Source of the DNA: Triticum aestivum
Taxonomy: Eukaryota > Streptophyta > Magnoliopsida > Poales > Poaceae
DNA length: 64,000 nt
Assembly: GCF_018294505.1 (NCBI RefSeq)
Contig: NC_057808.1
Span: 356,240,696-356,304,695 of the forward strand
Reading direction: 5' to 3'
The first letter of the stretch is position 1. Every line of letters starts with the position of its first letter. The translations under genes and the position numbers were made by a program. Shown one piece after another: positions 1 to 11,447 of the stretch. The notes beneath the pieces were generated by a model that made no database searches, was not told the origin of the DNA, and saw only the letters and a program-made list of their open reading frames with translations.

Positions 1-1409
1 GTGGTGGAAGTATCGGGATTCCGACAGGGCTTCGCCAAGCGCTGCGAGAGGGAGAGGTGTCACGGGAGGGAGAGGGAGGCACCAGGGGCTGTGGTCCTGC
101 TGCCCTCCCTCCCCCCACTATATATAGGGCCCCTGGGGGCGCCGGCCCTGGGAGATGCAATCTCCAGGGGGGGCGGCGGCCAAGGGGGGTGGCTTCCCCC
201 CCAAGCCAAGTGGGGCGCCCCCCACCCCCAGGGTTTCCAACCCTAGGCGCAGGGGGAGGCCCAAGGGGGGGCGCACCAGCCCACCAGGGGCTGGTTCCCC
301 TCCCACTTCAGCCCATGGGGCCCTCCGGGATAGGTGGCCCCACCCGGTGGACCCCCGGGACCCTTCCGGTGGTCCCGGTACAATACCGGTAACCCCCGAA
401 ACTTTCCCGATGGCCGAAACTGGACTTCCTATATATAATTCTTCACCTCCGGACCATTCCGGAACTCCTCGTGACGTCCGGGATCTCATCCGGGACTCCG
501 AACAACTTTCGGATTTCCGCATACTAATATCTCTACAACCCTAGCGTCACCGAACCTTAAGTGTGTAGACCCTACGGGTTCGGGGGACATGCAGACATGA
601 CCGAGACGAATCTCCGGTCAATAACCAACAGCGGGATCTGGATACCCATGTTGGCTCCCACATGTTCCACGATGATCTCATCGGATGAACCACGATGTCG
701 AGAATTCAATCAACCCCGTATACAATTCCCTTTGTCAATCGGTACGTTACTTGCCCGAGATTCGATCGTCAGTATCCCAATACCTTGTTCAATCTCGTTA
801 CCGGCAAGTCACTTTACTTGTACCGCAATGCATGATCCCGTGACCAACCACTTGGTCACTTTGAGCTCATTATGATGATGCATTACCGAGTGGGCCCAGA
901 GATACCTCTCCATCATACGGAGTGACAAATCCCAGTCTCGATCCGTGTCAACCCAACACACACTTTCAGAGATACCTGTAGTGTACCTTTATGGTCACCC
1001 AGTCACGTTGTGATGTTTGGTACACCCAAAGCACTCCTACGGCATCCGGGAGTTACACGATCTCATGGTCTAAGGAAAAGATACTTGACATTGGAAAAGC
1101 TCTAGCAAACGAACTACACGATCTTTGTGCTATGCTTAGGATTGGGTCTTATCCATCACATCATTCTCCTAATGATGTGATCCCGTTATCAATGACATCC
1201 AATGTCCATAGTCAGGAAACCATGACTATCTGTTGATCAACGAGCTAGTCAACTAGAGGCTTACTAGGGACATGTTGTGGTCTATGTGTTCACACATGTA
1301 TTACGATTTCCGGATAACACAATTATAGCATGAACAATAGACAATTATCATGAACACGGAAATATAATAATAACCATTTTATTATTGCCTCTAGGGCATA
1401 TCTCCAACA
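1..1409 (-). repeat. Copia LTR (Angela/BARE/WIS-type), cut by window edge
   Basis: The right end reads GCCTCTAGGGCATATCTCCAACA on the plus strand in two halves (GCCTCTAGGGCATAT, then CTCCAACA), the reverse complement of the standard LTR start. The body matches LTRs B-H of this window throughout. It is followed by GCGGAG, not by the GTCTCCCACTTGC polypurine tract seen beside the 3' LTRs here. So 1409 is an outer edge, and this is a 5' LTR of a minus-strand element lying to the left, or a solo LTR. It interrupts the 3' noncoding part of Gypsy 1. Confidence 0.85.
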
Positions 1410-2131
1410 GCGGAGTGTTTCCGAATACCAGAGCGGCCGAGTAGACTGGGGTATGCGTGGGAACCAGGCATAGGGGTCATAGTTGCTTGAACAGACAAGT
1501 ATCCGGCTAGTTATGTTATATTACATTAAAATTGTAAGAAACATCTTCCAGAGAGAATAGTTCCATTGAGGGTTCCTTTCCTTGGGTGTACATGCGTTAA
1601 CGTGCATGTCCGAACTGTGATTGAAAAATCGCAGTATATATAACTTCTAGGGTTCACGATGGAGTGAGTGCAAGGACATCTTTAGTTTACCGACCGAATA
1701 TTCCCTTAAGAATGCTAGCTTTCGGCTTCACCCAGTCTGAGGTACACATCTGGATGACCCGGCAGTTACAATCGCAGAGGTGCTCCCTTTATGCCCTAGC
1801 CGAACTAACAGGAACGTAGGGCATAAGCACAGGAACCAGGCAACCCAGCTTGGCCAAAACTTAAGTCATATCGATGCATATAATGGCGAAGAAAAGGCAC
1901 ATATGGAAAGAAAAGCGCATATGTGATGAGCTTGATGCTCGAAAAATAACATTAATAAGCTTCTGTTAAAGAAGCCCCCAGGTATAGTGGACGTACATAG
2001 TTGAGTATGTATTTGTCGCGGGTGTACGGTCGAGCCGCACGAAAAAGCTTGAAGGCTAAAAAAGGAAAAAAGCAAAAAGAAAGAAAAAATAGAAACAATG
2101 GGGAGAAGGAGACGAACAAAGAGTTCGGCGC
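1410..2131 (-). other. Gypsy 1 3' noncoding region
   Basis: Lies downstream of the integrase stop in element orientation. There is no ORF of note. The long untranslated tail between integrase and 3' LTR is usual for Tat-like elements. The left end is set by the Copia LTR insertion at 1409, so the 3' LTR is not visible. Confidence 0.55.
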
Positions 2132-3186
2132 TTAGGCATAGAATCTTCGGAGTTTGGCCGCGTTCCATGGGTTCGGCTCTAGGCGATTGTCTGACGCATC
2201 ACACAGGCGGTACGCTCCTCCGGTGAGAACTTCGTCAATGTTGAAGGGACCCTCCCACTTGGGCTTGAGTTTGTCCTTTTTCTTCTTCGGTAGGCGTAGA
2301 ACCAGTTCGCCAACATTATAAGTCTTGGCCCGCACTTCTCTGCTTTGATACCTGCGAGCCTGCTGTTGATAAAATGCGGAACGGGCTTTTGCAACATCGC
2401 GCTCCTCCTCCAGGGCATCTAAGCTGTCCTGCCGATCAAGCTCGGCCTCTCTCTCTCTTCGTACATGCGCACTCGAGGTGAGTCATGAATAATGTCGCAG
2501 GGTAACACAGCCTCTGCACCGTACACCATGAAAAAAGGTGTATATCCAGTAGTGCGGTTGGGCGTGGTCCGCAGCCCCCAGAGTGAGTCAAGCTCCTCAA
2601 CCCAGTGCTTGTCTGATTCTTTCAAAGACCGCACTAGTCTGGGTTTAATGCTGCTCATAATAAGACCGTTGGCCCTTTCGACTTAACAATTTGTTTGCGG
2701 GTGATAGACAGAGGCGTAATCGAGCTTAATGCCCAGATTAGCACACCAATTTTTCACCTTGTCGGCTGTGAAGTTGGAGCCATTGTCGGTGATGATGCTG
2801 TGTGGAACACCATAACGGTGCACAACGCCGGTTATGAATTCTATCACTGGCCCGGCCTCGTCCATTTTAACTGGTTTGGCCTCTATCCACTTAGTGAATT
2901 TATCCACCATAACCAGCAGATACTTTGTCTTATGGCTTCCCCCTTTAAGGGGTCTGACCATATCGAGCCCCCAGACCGCGAAGGGCCAAGTGATGGGGAT
3001 TGTTTGTAGGGCGGTGGGTGGCATATGGCTTTGGTTGACGAAAAGCTGACATTCGACGCAACGTTGGACAAGGTCCTGTGCGTCTGCTCGGGCCGTTGAC
3101 CAATAGAAACCTATACGGAAGGCCTTGCTTACGAGGGGCCGAGCCACAGCGTGGTGACCGCCAAGACCAGCATGAATTTCAGCCAA
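2132..3186 (-). pseudogene. Gypsy 1 integrase, broken
   Basis: Retroviral-type integrase, the C-terminal part of the pol polyprotein, which inserts element cDNA into the chromosome. Seen in order on the minus strand: an HHCC-type zinc region (GGHHAVARPLV ... CVECQLF, about 3150-3060); the DDE core with WGLDMV and ITDNGSNF; then YHPQTN at 2690. A TAA stop at 2683-2685 falls just before VERAN, which holds the catalytic glutamate. The frame then continues (2658-2419) through HWVEELDSLWGLRTT, a conserved C-terminal segment. A frameshift near 2450 moves the rest into the frame of 2335-2132, ending in the PNPWNAAKLRRFYA tail. So there is at least one nonsense mutation and one frameshift; the protein is not functional. 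Confidence 0.85.
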
Positions 3187-4456
3187 GAGCTGCCGCCCTT
3201 CTTCCTCAGAGATACATCTTTGAAGTACTCTGGTAGCGCTTTTCTTGTAGAGTTCTCCGTCGCGAACTTTGTAGGCTTTCGAACGCCGAACAATGCGGCG
3301 AGCCTCATTCTGGTGCTCGGGGAGTTCTCGCCATTAAGGTAGGCCAAGAAGGGTTCAGTCCATGGGGCAATGACTGCCATGATGAGATGGGCCGATGGTG
3401 TTATTACGGTGGCTGAGCCCCCAATGATGTCAGTGTGTTCGGAATCTGGGGATGTGGTCGGATCCGGATTGGTGTTGCCACTCTCCCCTTGCCACACCAC
3501 GGAAGGCTTAAAAAGCCTTTCCAGAAAGATATTAGGTGGGACGGGGTCGCGCTTGGCGCCGATGCGGGCAATGACATCCGCCACTTGACTGCTTTCTCGA
3601 GCCACATGATGGAACTCGAGCCCCTTGAATCGAGCTGGCATTTTGAGAACAACATTATGATAAGCTGCCATCTTTGGATCTTTGGCGTCAAAGTCTCCAT
3701 TTATTTGAGATATTGCGAGGTTTGAGTCCCCGCGCACTTCCAAGCGTTGTATGCCCATGGAGACGGCCATCCGAATCCATGTAATAAGGCCTCATATTCG
3801 GCTGCGTTATTGGAGTCTGTATATAGTATTTGGAGTACGTACTGAACTACATCTCCGGTGGGCGACGTTAACACGACGCCCGCTCCTAACCCTGCCAGCA
3901 TTTTGGAACCATCGAAATACATGACCCAGTTGGAATACGTGCCGTACTCTTTAGGGAGTTTGGCCTCTGTCCATTTGGCGACGAAGTCAGCTAGTACTTG
4001 GGATTTAATGGCTCGACGCGGTTTGTATGTTATGTCAAATGGAAGTAGCTCAATGGCCCATTTGGCAATCCGGCCCGTAGCATCACGGTTGTTTATTATG
4101 TTGTTGAGTGGCACTTCGGAAGCCACCGTGATCGAACACTCCTGAAAGTAGTGTTGTAGCTTCCGGGACGCCATGAAGACCGCGTATGCTATCTTTTGGT
4201 AATGAGGGTACCGGGATTTGCATGGTGTGAGGACAGTGGACACGTAGTATACTGGCTTCTGAAGCAGGAACTTGTGTCCGTCCTGCTCTCGCTCGACGAC
4301 GAGCACGGCGCTCACCACCTGGTGTGTTGCCGATATGTATAACAACATGGGTTCGCTGATGTTTGGTGCGGCCAGGATTGGGTTGCTTGCCAAAAGGGCC
4401 TTTATTTCCTCCAGTCCGGCCGTTGCTGCGTCCGTCCACTCGAAGTGGTCGGTGCG
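3187..4456 (-). pseudogene. Gypsy 1 RNase H plus second (archaeal-type) RNase H
   Basis: Middle of the pol polyprotein. The first RNase H (about 4393-4000) degrades RNA in RNA/DNA hybrids during reverse transcription; LLYISATHQVVSAVLVVE and ADFVAKW are recognisable. A second RNase H follows (about 3960-3590) with VMYFDGSK, NNAAEYEALLHG and LEVRGDSNLAISQINGD, the D/E/D catalytic pattern of the RVT_3 type. This extra domain is typical of Tat/Ogre-lineage plant Gypsy elements. The frame changes near 3770-3700 (inside the second RNase H) and again near 3200-3240 before integrase. The linker to integrase contains VADVIARIGAKRD. Only the domain identities are firm; exact indel sites need alignment. 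Confidence 0.8.
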
Positions 4457-5995
4457 TCAGAGGAGGCGGTAGAGTGGCAAGGCTTTTTCTCCCAATCTGG
4501 AGATAAAACGGCTTAAAGCTGCCACACAGCCCGCAAGCTTTTGGACCTGTTTAAGGTCTGTTGGCATAGCCAATTGTGACAAAGCTCGGATTTTGGCTGG
4601 ATTTGCCTCAATTCCTCTATTGGAAACAATGAAACCCAGCACTTTTCCGGCGGGGACGCTGAAAACACACTTTTCCGGATTGAGATTGATGTCATATGTA
4701 CGGAGGTTGTCGAATGTGAGACGTAGATCGTCTATTAGTGACTCGACATGCCTAATTTTGATGACGACGTCATCCACATATGCTTCAACTGTCTTGCCGA
4801 TCTGTTTCTCCAAGCATGTTTGAATCATGCGTTGGTAGGTGGCGCCAGCGGTTTTGAGCCCGAAAGGCATAGTGTTGAAGCAGAAAGGGCAGTATGGGGT
4901 AATGAATGCCGTTGCGGCTTGATCGGACTCCTTCATTTTAATTTGATGGTATCCGGAATATGCGTCGAGGAAGCATAGTGACTCGTGTCCTGCGGTAGCA
5001 TCAATGATCTGGTTGATGCGGGGGAGGGGGAAGGGATCCTTAGGGCAGGCCTTGTTGAGGTCTTTGAAATCGACGCACAGGCGCCAGGATTTATCCTTCT
5101 TTGGCACCATCACCAGGTTTGCTAGCCTGTCCGGGTGTTTTATTTCTCTGATGAATTCGGCCTCGATTAGCTTGGCTAGCTCTTCCCCCATAGCTTGACG
5201 TTTAGGTTCTGGAAAGCGCCGCAGTGTTTGCTTGACCGGTTTATATCCCTTCAATATATTGAGGTTGTGTTCTGCCAACTTGCGTGGGATTCCTGGCATA
5301 TCAGAAGGGTGCCAGGCGAATATATCCCAGTTCTCGCGCAGGAACTCTCGTAGCGCGGCGTCCACCATTGGGTCTAGTTGTGCACCAATGGATGTTGTCT
5401 TCTTGGGGGTGTTGTTCTGGGGTATTCTGGTGAGGATATCTTCGCCGCTCTTGGCCACTTGCCGGAGTATCCAACATGCTCTAAGGCTGTGGGTTGGTGT
5501 GGTATCCGGTGTTGTTTGTATTTTGCATGGCCCATCGAGCCATCCTTCGAAAACGGTTCCGCGCCCCACAATGGCCTTGTATTTCTTTACTATTGGACCG
5601 GGCGTGCCACGAGGGTGTGCCCTTTTTGCCTGAACAAGAGGTTGAGTGGGGACCGATGATTCCCAGCAGGCCGCCTGAGTCTTCCAGGCGCTTTCCATTG
5701 CGATGTACTTTTGTACGATAGTTGCCAAGTCAGCGAAGTGTAATATGCGACGACGATTGATGGCGTTAAGGATTCCTTCATCCGTGCAGTTGTTGCGGAA
5801 CGCTGAGATCACATCCTTGTCGCGGCAATCTTTAATCTTGTCTTTGACAAGGAGGAATCTGGCCCATAAGTGATGGACCGTTTCTGAGACTGCTGTTGTA
5901 TGCTCATGAGAGCGCTCATGTTCAGGTGGGTGGGTGGATTTAAATCCGAACCCTGGCCCAATATTGGATCCGGAGTCTGAAGATCTTCCGGACAT
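4457..5995 (-). pseudogene. Gypsy 1 gag tail fused to reverse transcriptase; protease missing
   Basis: A 512-codon open frame. The first ~200 residues are gag-like (HLWARFLLVKDKI, VISAFRNNC, GPCKIQTTPDTTPTHSLRAC). They run directly into the reverse transcriptase leader (NWDIFAWHPSDMPGI) and the RT palm (LVMVPKKDKSWRLCVDFKDL, FLDAYSGYHQI, FGLKTAGATYQR, YVDDVV at about residue 415). No zinc knuckle and no aspartic protease D[ST]G site lie between gag and RT, so an internal deletion removed them while keeping the frame open. The frame ends at a TGA (4457-4459) where RNase H should follow; the codon looks like CGA changed to TGA, a CpG-type transition. The RT catalytic YVDD is intact, but the element cannot process its polyprotein. 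Confidence 0.8.
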
Positions 5996-6306
5996 AACAG
6001 TTCGGGCTTCGAGATATCAACTAATTTTTTAGGCTTGCCATCCGATTCTATGTTCGGAGAACAAGACGTGTCTTTCTGCCGGTGGGTGTCCGGCTCTTCG
6101 AGATCGGAGATTCGAACATAGTTCGTCCTCAACGTAGAGGATGGGTTGTCCTGCTCCTCGACTACCGCTATCTGGTGGGTGATCGGCGGAGTTTTAATTT
6201 CTCTCTGGTCGGGTTTAAGCCCAATCCGATCACAGTCTGTAGCGACTCCCAAGGCGGCGATGCGATCTAGGAGTTCGTTTAAGGACGATAGCTCCGTCGG
6301 ATCCAT
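5809..6306 (-). pseudogene. Gypsy 1 gag N-terminal part
   Basis: Open frame of 165 codons on the minus strand, upstream of and overlapping the gag-RT frame in a different phase. It has the layout LNELLDRIAALG ... PPITHQIAVVEE, which loosely parallels LNEALDLMRSLA ... PPTTHFIATVED of the Gypsy 2 gag region. It is therefore taken as the N-terminal gag region (capsid-like structural protein that packages element RNA). The frame shifts near 5900 where HHLWARFL begins. The leader from 6307 to the LTR at 6525 contains the beginning of a further frame (LVIKENITSGG) that resembles the Gypsy 2 start (FLPGQIFIFGG). Function is inferred from position. Confidence 0.6.
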
Positions 6307-6962
6307 CCATTTAGAGTGTTCAGGATCAACGCGGAGGCGATTTTCGATGACTCAAGAAGTCATCGTCGGCTAAAGGGCCGGACAGGCGGTCATGACGAAG
6401 CCGCCGAGCCGGAGGGTTTGGCCTGGGGCCAGGGTTCCTCCGGAGGTGATATTTTCCTTGATGACAAGGCGAGCCATCAATCCTTTTGGCGACGACACAG
6501 TGGAACTCTCAATGAAAGCACCAATGTCGGTGTCAAAACCGGCGGATCTCCGGTAGGGGGTCCCGAACTGTGCCTCTAAGGTCGATGGTAACATGAGACA
6601 GGGGACACAATGTTTACCCAGGTTCGGGCCCTGTCTATGGAGGTAATATCCTACTTCCTGCTTGATTTATCTTGATGAATATGAGTATTACAAGAGTTGA
6701 CCTACCACGAGATCGTATGGCTAAACCCTAGAGGTCTAGCTTGTATGACTATGGTAATGAGTATTCGGTCCTATAGACCTAACCCTCCAGTTTATATAGA
6801 TACCGGAGGGATCTAGGTTTACATAAGGTCGGTTACAGAGAAAGAAATCTTCATGTTCGATCGCCAAGCTTGCCTTCCATGCCAAGGAGAGTCCCATCCG
6901 GACACGGGTAGAGTCTTCGGTCTTCGTATCTTCACAGCCCATCAGTCCGGCCCATGGCTAAC

Positions 6963-8672
6963 TGTTGGGGATCGTAGCAGAATTTTAAAATTTCCTACGC
7001 ATCACCAAGATCCATCTATGGAGTATACTAGCAACGAGGGGAAAGGAGTGCATCTACATACCCTTGTAGATCGCGAGCGGAAGCGTTCAAGTGAACGGGG
7101 TTGATGGAGTCGTACTCGCCGTGATCCAAATCACCGATGACCGAGTGCCGAACGGACGGCACCTCCGCGTTCAACACACGTACGGAGCAGCGACGTCTCC
7201 TCCTTCTTGATCCAGCAAGGGGAAAGTAGAGGTTGATGGAGATCCAGCAGCACGACGGCGTGGTGGTGGAAGTAGCGGGGATCTCGGCAGGGCTTCGCCA
7301 AGCTTCTGCGAGAGGGAGAGGTGTTGCAGGGGGATAGGGAGGCGCCAGGGGCTGTGGTGTTGCTGCCCTCCCTCTCCCCCACTATTTATAGGGGTCCTGG
7401 GGGGGCGCCGGCCAACCTGGAGATCCCATCTGAGGGGGGGCGGCGGCCAAGGGGGTGGCTTGCCCTCCAAGGCAAGTGGGGCGCCCCCCACCCCTAGGGT
7501 TTCCAACCCTAGGCGAAAGGGGAGGCCCAAGGGGGCGCCCCAACCCACTAAGGGCTGGTTCCCTTCCCACTTCAGCCCATGGGGCCCTCCGGGATAGGTG
7601 GCCCCACCCGGTGGACCCCCGAGACACTTCCGGTGGTCCCGGTACAATACCGATAACCCCCGAAACTTTCCCGGTGGCCGAAACTGGACTTCCTATATAT
7701 AATTCTTCACCTCCGGACCATTCCGGAACTCCTCGTGACATCCAGGATCTCATCCGGGACTCCGAACAACTTTCGGGTTTCCGCATACTCATATCTATAC
7801 AACCCTAGCGTCACCGAACCTTAAGTGTGTAGACCCTACGGGTTCGGGAGACATGCAGACATGACCGAGACGCCTCTCCGGTCAATAACCAACAGCGGGA
7901 TCTGGATACCCATGTTGGCTCCCACATTTTCCACGATGATCTCATCGGATGAACCACGATGTCGAGGATTCAATCAATCCCGTATTCAATTCCCTTTGTC
8001 AATCGGTATGTTACTTGCCCGAGATTCGATCGTCGGTATCCCAATACCTTGTTCAATCTCGTTACCGGCAAGTCTCTTTACTCGTACCATAATGCATGAT
8101 CCCGTGGCTAACTCCTTAGTCACATTGAGCTCATTATGATGATGCATTACCGAGTGGCCCAGAGATACCTCTCTGTCATATGGAGTGACAAATCCCAGTC
8201 TCGATCCGTGTCAACCCAACAGACACTTTCAGAGATACCCGTAGTGTACCTTTATAGTCACCCAGTTACGTTGTGACGTTTGGTACACCCAAAGCACTCC
8301 TAGGCATCCGGGAGTTACACGATCTCATGGTCTAAGGAAAAGATACTTGACATTGGAAAAAGCTCTAGCAAACGAACTACACGATCTTTTGTGCTATGCT
8401 TAGGTTTGGGTCTTGTCCATCACATCATTCTCCTAATGATGTGATCCCGTTATCAATGACATCCAATGTCCATAGTTAGGAAACCATGACTATCTGTTGA
8501 TCAACGAGCTAGTCAACTAGAGGCTTACTAGGGACACGTTGTGGTCTATGTATTCACACATGTATTACGATTTCCGGATAACACAATTATAGCATGAACA
8601 ATAGACAATTATCATGAACAAAGAAATATAATAATAACCATTTATTATTGCCTCTAGGGCATATTTCCAACA
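6963..8672 (-). repeat. Copia 1 3' LTR (B)
   Basis: 1710 bp, plus-strand ends TGTTGGGGATCG ... TTTCCAACA. It is followed on the internal side by the polypurine tract. A TATA-like CTATAAATAG (minus strand) lies at 7382-7391. It pairs with LTR E. Confidence 0.88.
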
Positions 8673-8685
8673 GTCTCCCACTTGC
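8673..8685 (-). other. Copia 1 polypurine tract
   Basis: Minus-strand GCAAGTGGGAGAC immediately before the 3' LTR. It is the plus-strand DNA primer site typical of Angela/BARE elements. Confidence 0.75.
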
Positions 8686-8704
8686 ACTAGAGTCAATAAT
8701 CTAG

Positions 8705-9597
8705 TTACATTGTGATGAACCGAACACCCATAGAGTTCTGGTGTTGATCATGTTTTGCTCTAGGGAGAGGTTTAGTCAACGGATCTGCTACATTCAGGTC
8801 CGTATGTACTTTACAAATATCTATGTCTCCATTCTGAACACTTTCACGAATGGAGTTGAAGCGACGCTTGATATGCCTCGTCTTCCTGTGAAACCTGGGC
8901 TCCTTGGCAAGGGCAATAGCTCCAGTGTTGTCACAGAAGAGAGTCATCGGGCCCGACGCATTGGGAATCACCCCTAGGTCGGTAATGAACTCCTTTATCC
9001 AGACTGCTTCCTGTGCTGCCTCTGAGGCCGCCATGTACTCCGCTTCACTGTAGATCCCGCCACGACGCTTTGCTTGCAACTGCACCAGCTTACTGCCCCT
9101 CCATTCAAAATATACACGTATCCGGTTTGTGACTTCGATTCATCCAGATCTGTGTCGAAGCTAGCATCGACGTAACCCTTTACGACGAGCTCTTCGTCAC
9201 CTCCATATACGAGAAACATATCCTTAGTCTTTTTGAGGTACTTCAGGATATTCTTGACCGCTGTCCAGTGTTCCATGCCGGGATTACTTTGGTACCTTCC
9301 TACCAAACTTACGGCAAGGTTTACATCAGGTCTGGTACACAACATGGCATACATAATAGACCCTATGGCCGAGGCATAGGGGATGACACTCATCTTTTCT
9401 CTATCCTCTGCCGTGGTCGGGCATTGAGCCGTGCTCAATTGCACACCTTGCAATACAGGCAAGAACCACTTCTTGGACTGATTCGTATTGAACTTCTTCA
9501 ATATCTTGTCAAGGTACGTACTCTGTGAAAGACCAATGAGGCGTCTTGATCTATCTCTATAGATCTTGATACCTAATATATAAGCAGCTTCTCCAAG
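8705..9597 (-). pseudogene. Copia 1 pol C-terminus: end of RT and RNase H
   Basis: Carries the C-terminal half of the Copia polyprotein: the end of reverse transcriptase (LGEAAYILGIKIYRD) and RNase H (TGYVYILNGGAVSW, then EAEYMAASEAAQEAVW and the ADPLTKPL tail). A single missing base near 9050 relative to Copia 2 shifts the frame inside RNase H, between VVAGST and EAEYMAA. The upstream edge at 9597 is not a natural end: Copia 2 is inserted there, and the rest of the gene resumes at 18461. RNase H would remove the RNA template strand during reverse transcription. It is non-functional in this copy. Confidence 0.85.
9593..9597. repeat. Target site duplication of Copia 2 (left)
   Basis: CCAAG, repeated at 18456-18460. 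In Copia 2's own pol the same place reads CTCCAAGGTCCTTC uninterrupted, which confirms the duplication. Confidence 0.92.
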
Positions 9598-11415
9598 TGT
9601 TGGGAATCGTAGCATAATTTAAAATTTTCCTACGCTCACCAAGATGCATCTATGGAGTCTACTAGCAACGAGGGGAAGGGAGTGCATCTACATACCCTTG
9701 TAGATCGCGAGCGGAAGCGTTCCAATGAACGTGGATGACGGAGTCGTACTCGCCGTGATCCAAATCACCGATGACCGAGTGCCGAACGGACGGCACCTCC
9801 GCGTTCAACACACGTACGGTGCAGCGACGTCTCCTCCTTCTTGATCCAGCAAGGGGGGAGGAGAGGTTGATGGAGATNNNNNNNNNNNNNNNNNNNNNNN
9901 NNNNNNNNNNNNNNNNNNNNNNNNNNNNNNNNNNNNNNNNNNNNNNNNNNNNNNNNNNNNNNNNNNNNNNNNNNNNNNNNNNNNNNNNNNNNNNNNNNNN
10001 NNNNNNNNNNNNNNNNNNNNNNNNNNNNNNNNNNNNNNNNNNNNNNNNNNNNNNNNNNNNNNNNNNNNNNNNNNNNNNNNNNNNNNNNNNNNNNNNNNNN
10101 NNNNNNNNNNNNNNNNNNNNNNNNNNNNNNNTGCTCCATCCCTGGGAGATGGGATCTCCAAGGGGGGGGGGGCGGCGGCCAAGGGGGGAAGGGGTTGCCT
10201 TGCCCCCCAAGGCAAGGGGGAAGTCCCCCCACCCTAGGGTTCCCAACCCTAGGCGCATGGGGGGAGGCCCATGGGGGGGCGCCCAGCCCACTAGGGGCTG
10301 GTTCCCTTCCACTTTTAGCCCATGGGGCCCTCCGGGATAGGTGGCCCCACCCGGTGGACCCCCGGGACCCTTCCGGTGGTCCCGGTACAATACCGGTAGC
10401 CCCCGAAACTTTCCCGGTGGCCGAAACTGGACTTCCTATATATAATTCTTCACCTCCGGACCATTCCGGAACCTCTCGTGACGTCCGGGATCTCATTCGG
10501 GACTCCGAACAACTTTCGGGTTTCCGCATACATATATCTCTACAACCCTAGCGTCACCGGACCTTAAGTGTGTAGACCCTACGGGTTCGGGAGACATGCA
10601 GACATGACCGAGACGCCTCTCCGGTCAATAACCAACAGCAGGATCTGGATACCCATGTTGGCTCCCACATGTTCCATGATGATCTCATCGGATGAACCAC
10701 GGTGTCAAGGATTCAATCAATCCGTATGCAATTCCCTTTGTCAATCGGTATGTTACTTGCCCGAGATTCGATCGTCGGTATCCCAATACCTTGTTCAATC
10801 TCGTTACCGGCAAGTCTCTTTACTCGTACCGCAATGCATGATCCCGTGACTAACGCCTTAGTCACATTGAGCTCATTATGATGATGCATTACCGAGTGGG
10901 CCCAGAGATACCTCTCCGTCACATAGAGTGACAAATCCCAGTCTCGATCCGTGCCAACCCAACAGACACTTTCGGAGATACCCGTAGTGCACCTTTATAG
11001 TCACCCAGTTACGTTGTGACGTTTGGCACACCCAAAGCACTCCTACGGTATCCGGGAGTTGCACGATCTCATGGTCTAAGGAAAAGATACTTGACATTGG
11101 AAAAGCTCTAGCGAACGAAACTACACGATCTTTTATGCTATGCTTAGGATTGGGTCTTGTCCATCACATCATTCTCCTAATGATGTGATCCCGTTATCAA
11201 TGACATCCAATGTCCATAGTCAGGAAACCATGACTCTCTGTTGATCAACGAGCTAGTCAACTAGAGGCTTACTAGGGACACTTTGTGGTCTATGTATTCA
11301 CACATGTATTACGATTTCCGGACAATACAATTATAGCATGAACAATAGACAATTATCATGAACAAAGAAATATAATAATAACCTTTATTATTGCCTCTAG
11401 GGCATATTTCCAATA
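9598..11415 (-). repeat. Copia 2 3' LTR (C), with assembly gap
   Basis: Plus-strand start TGTTGGGAATCG; end TTTCCAATA (the usual ACA is changed). Bases 9878-10131 are N. The flanks align with LTR D, so the gap covers the GC-rich LTR centre. Confidence 0.88.
9878..10131. other. Assembly gap (N)
   Basis: 254 undetermined bases inside LTR C. The corresponding part of LTR D (about 17015-17190) contains purine runs and G-rich tracts, which may explain the gap. Confidence 0.99.
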
Positions 11416-11428
11416 GTCTCCCACTTGC
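11416..11428 (-). other. Copia 2 polypurine tract
   Basis: Minus-strand GCAAGTGGGAGAC directly before LTR C, identical to that of Copia 1. Confidence 0.75.
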
Positions 11429-11447
11429 ACTAGAGTCAATAATCTAG

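Noticed and set aside
561..875. Open frames of 60-160 codons recurring inside Copia LTRs (for example 561-875, 7171-7647, 23758-24072, 34648-35121)
   Set aside because: They recur in every LTR copy, on both strands, in GC-rich untranslated sequence and match no retroelement protein.
2683..3049. Plus-strand frames opposite Gypsy and Copia pol
   Set aside because: They are antisense shadows of coding regions with clear RT, RNase H and integrase motifs on the minus strand.
9662..10551. Long frames spanning the N run
   Set aside because: Their length comes from undetermined bases within an LTR.
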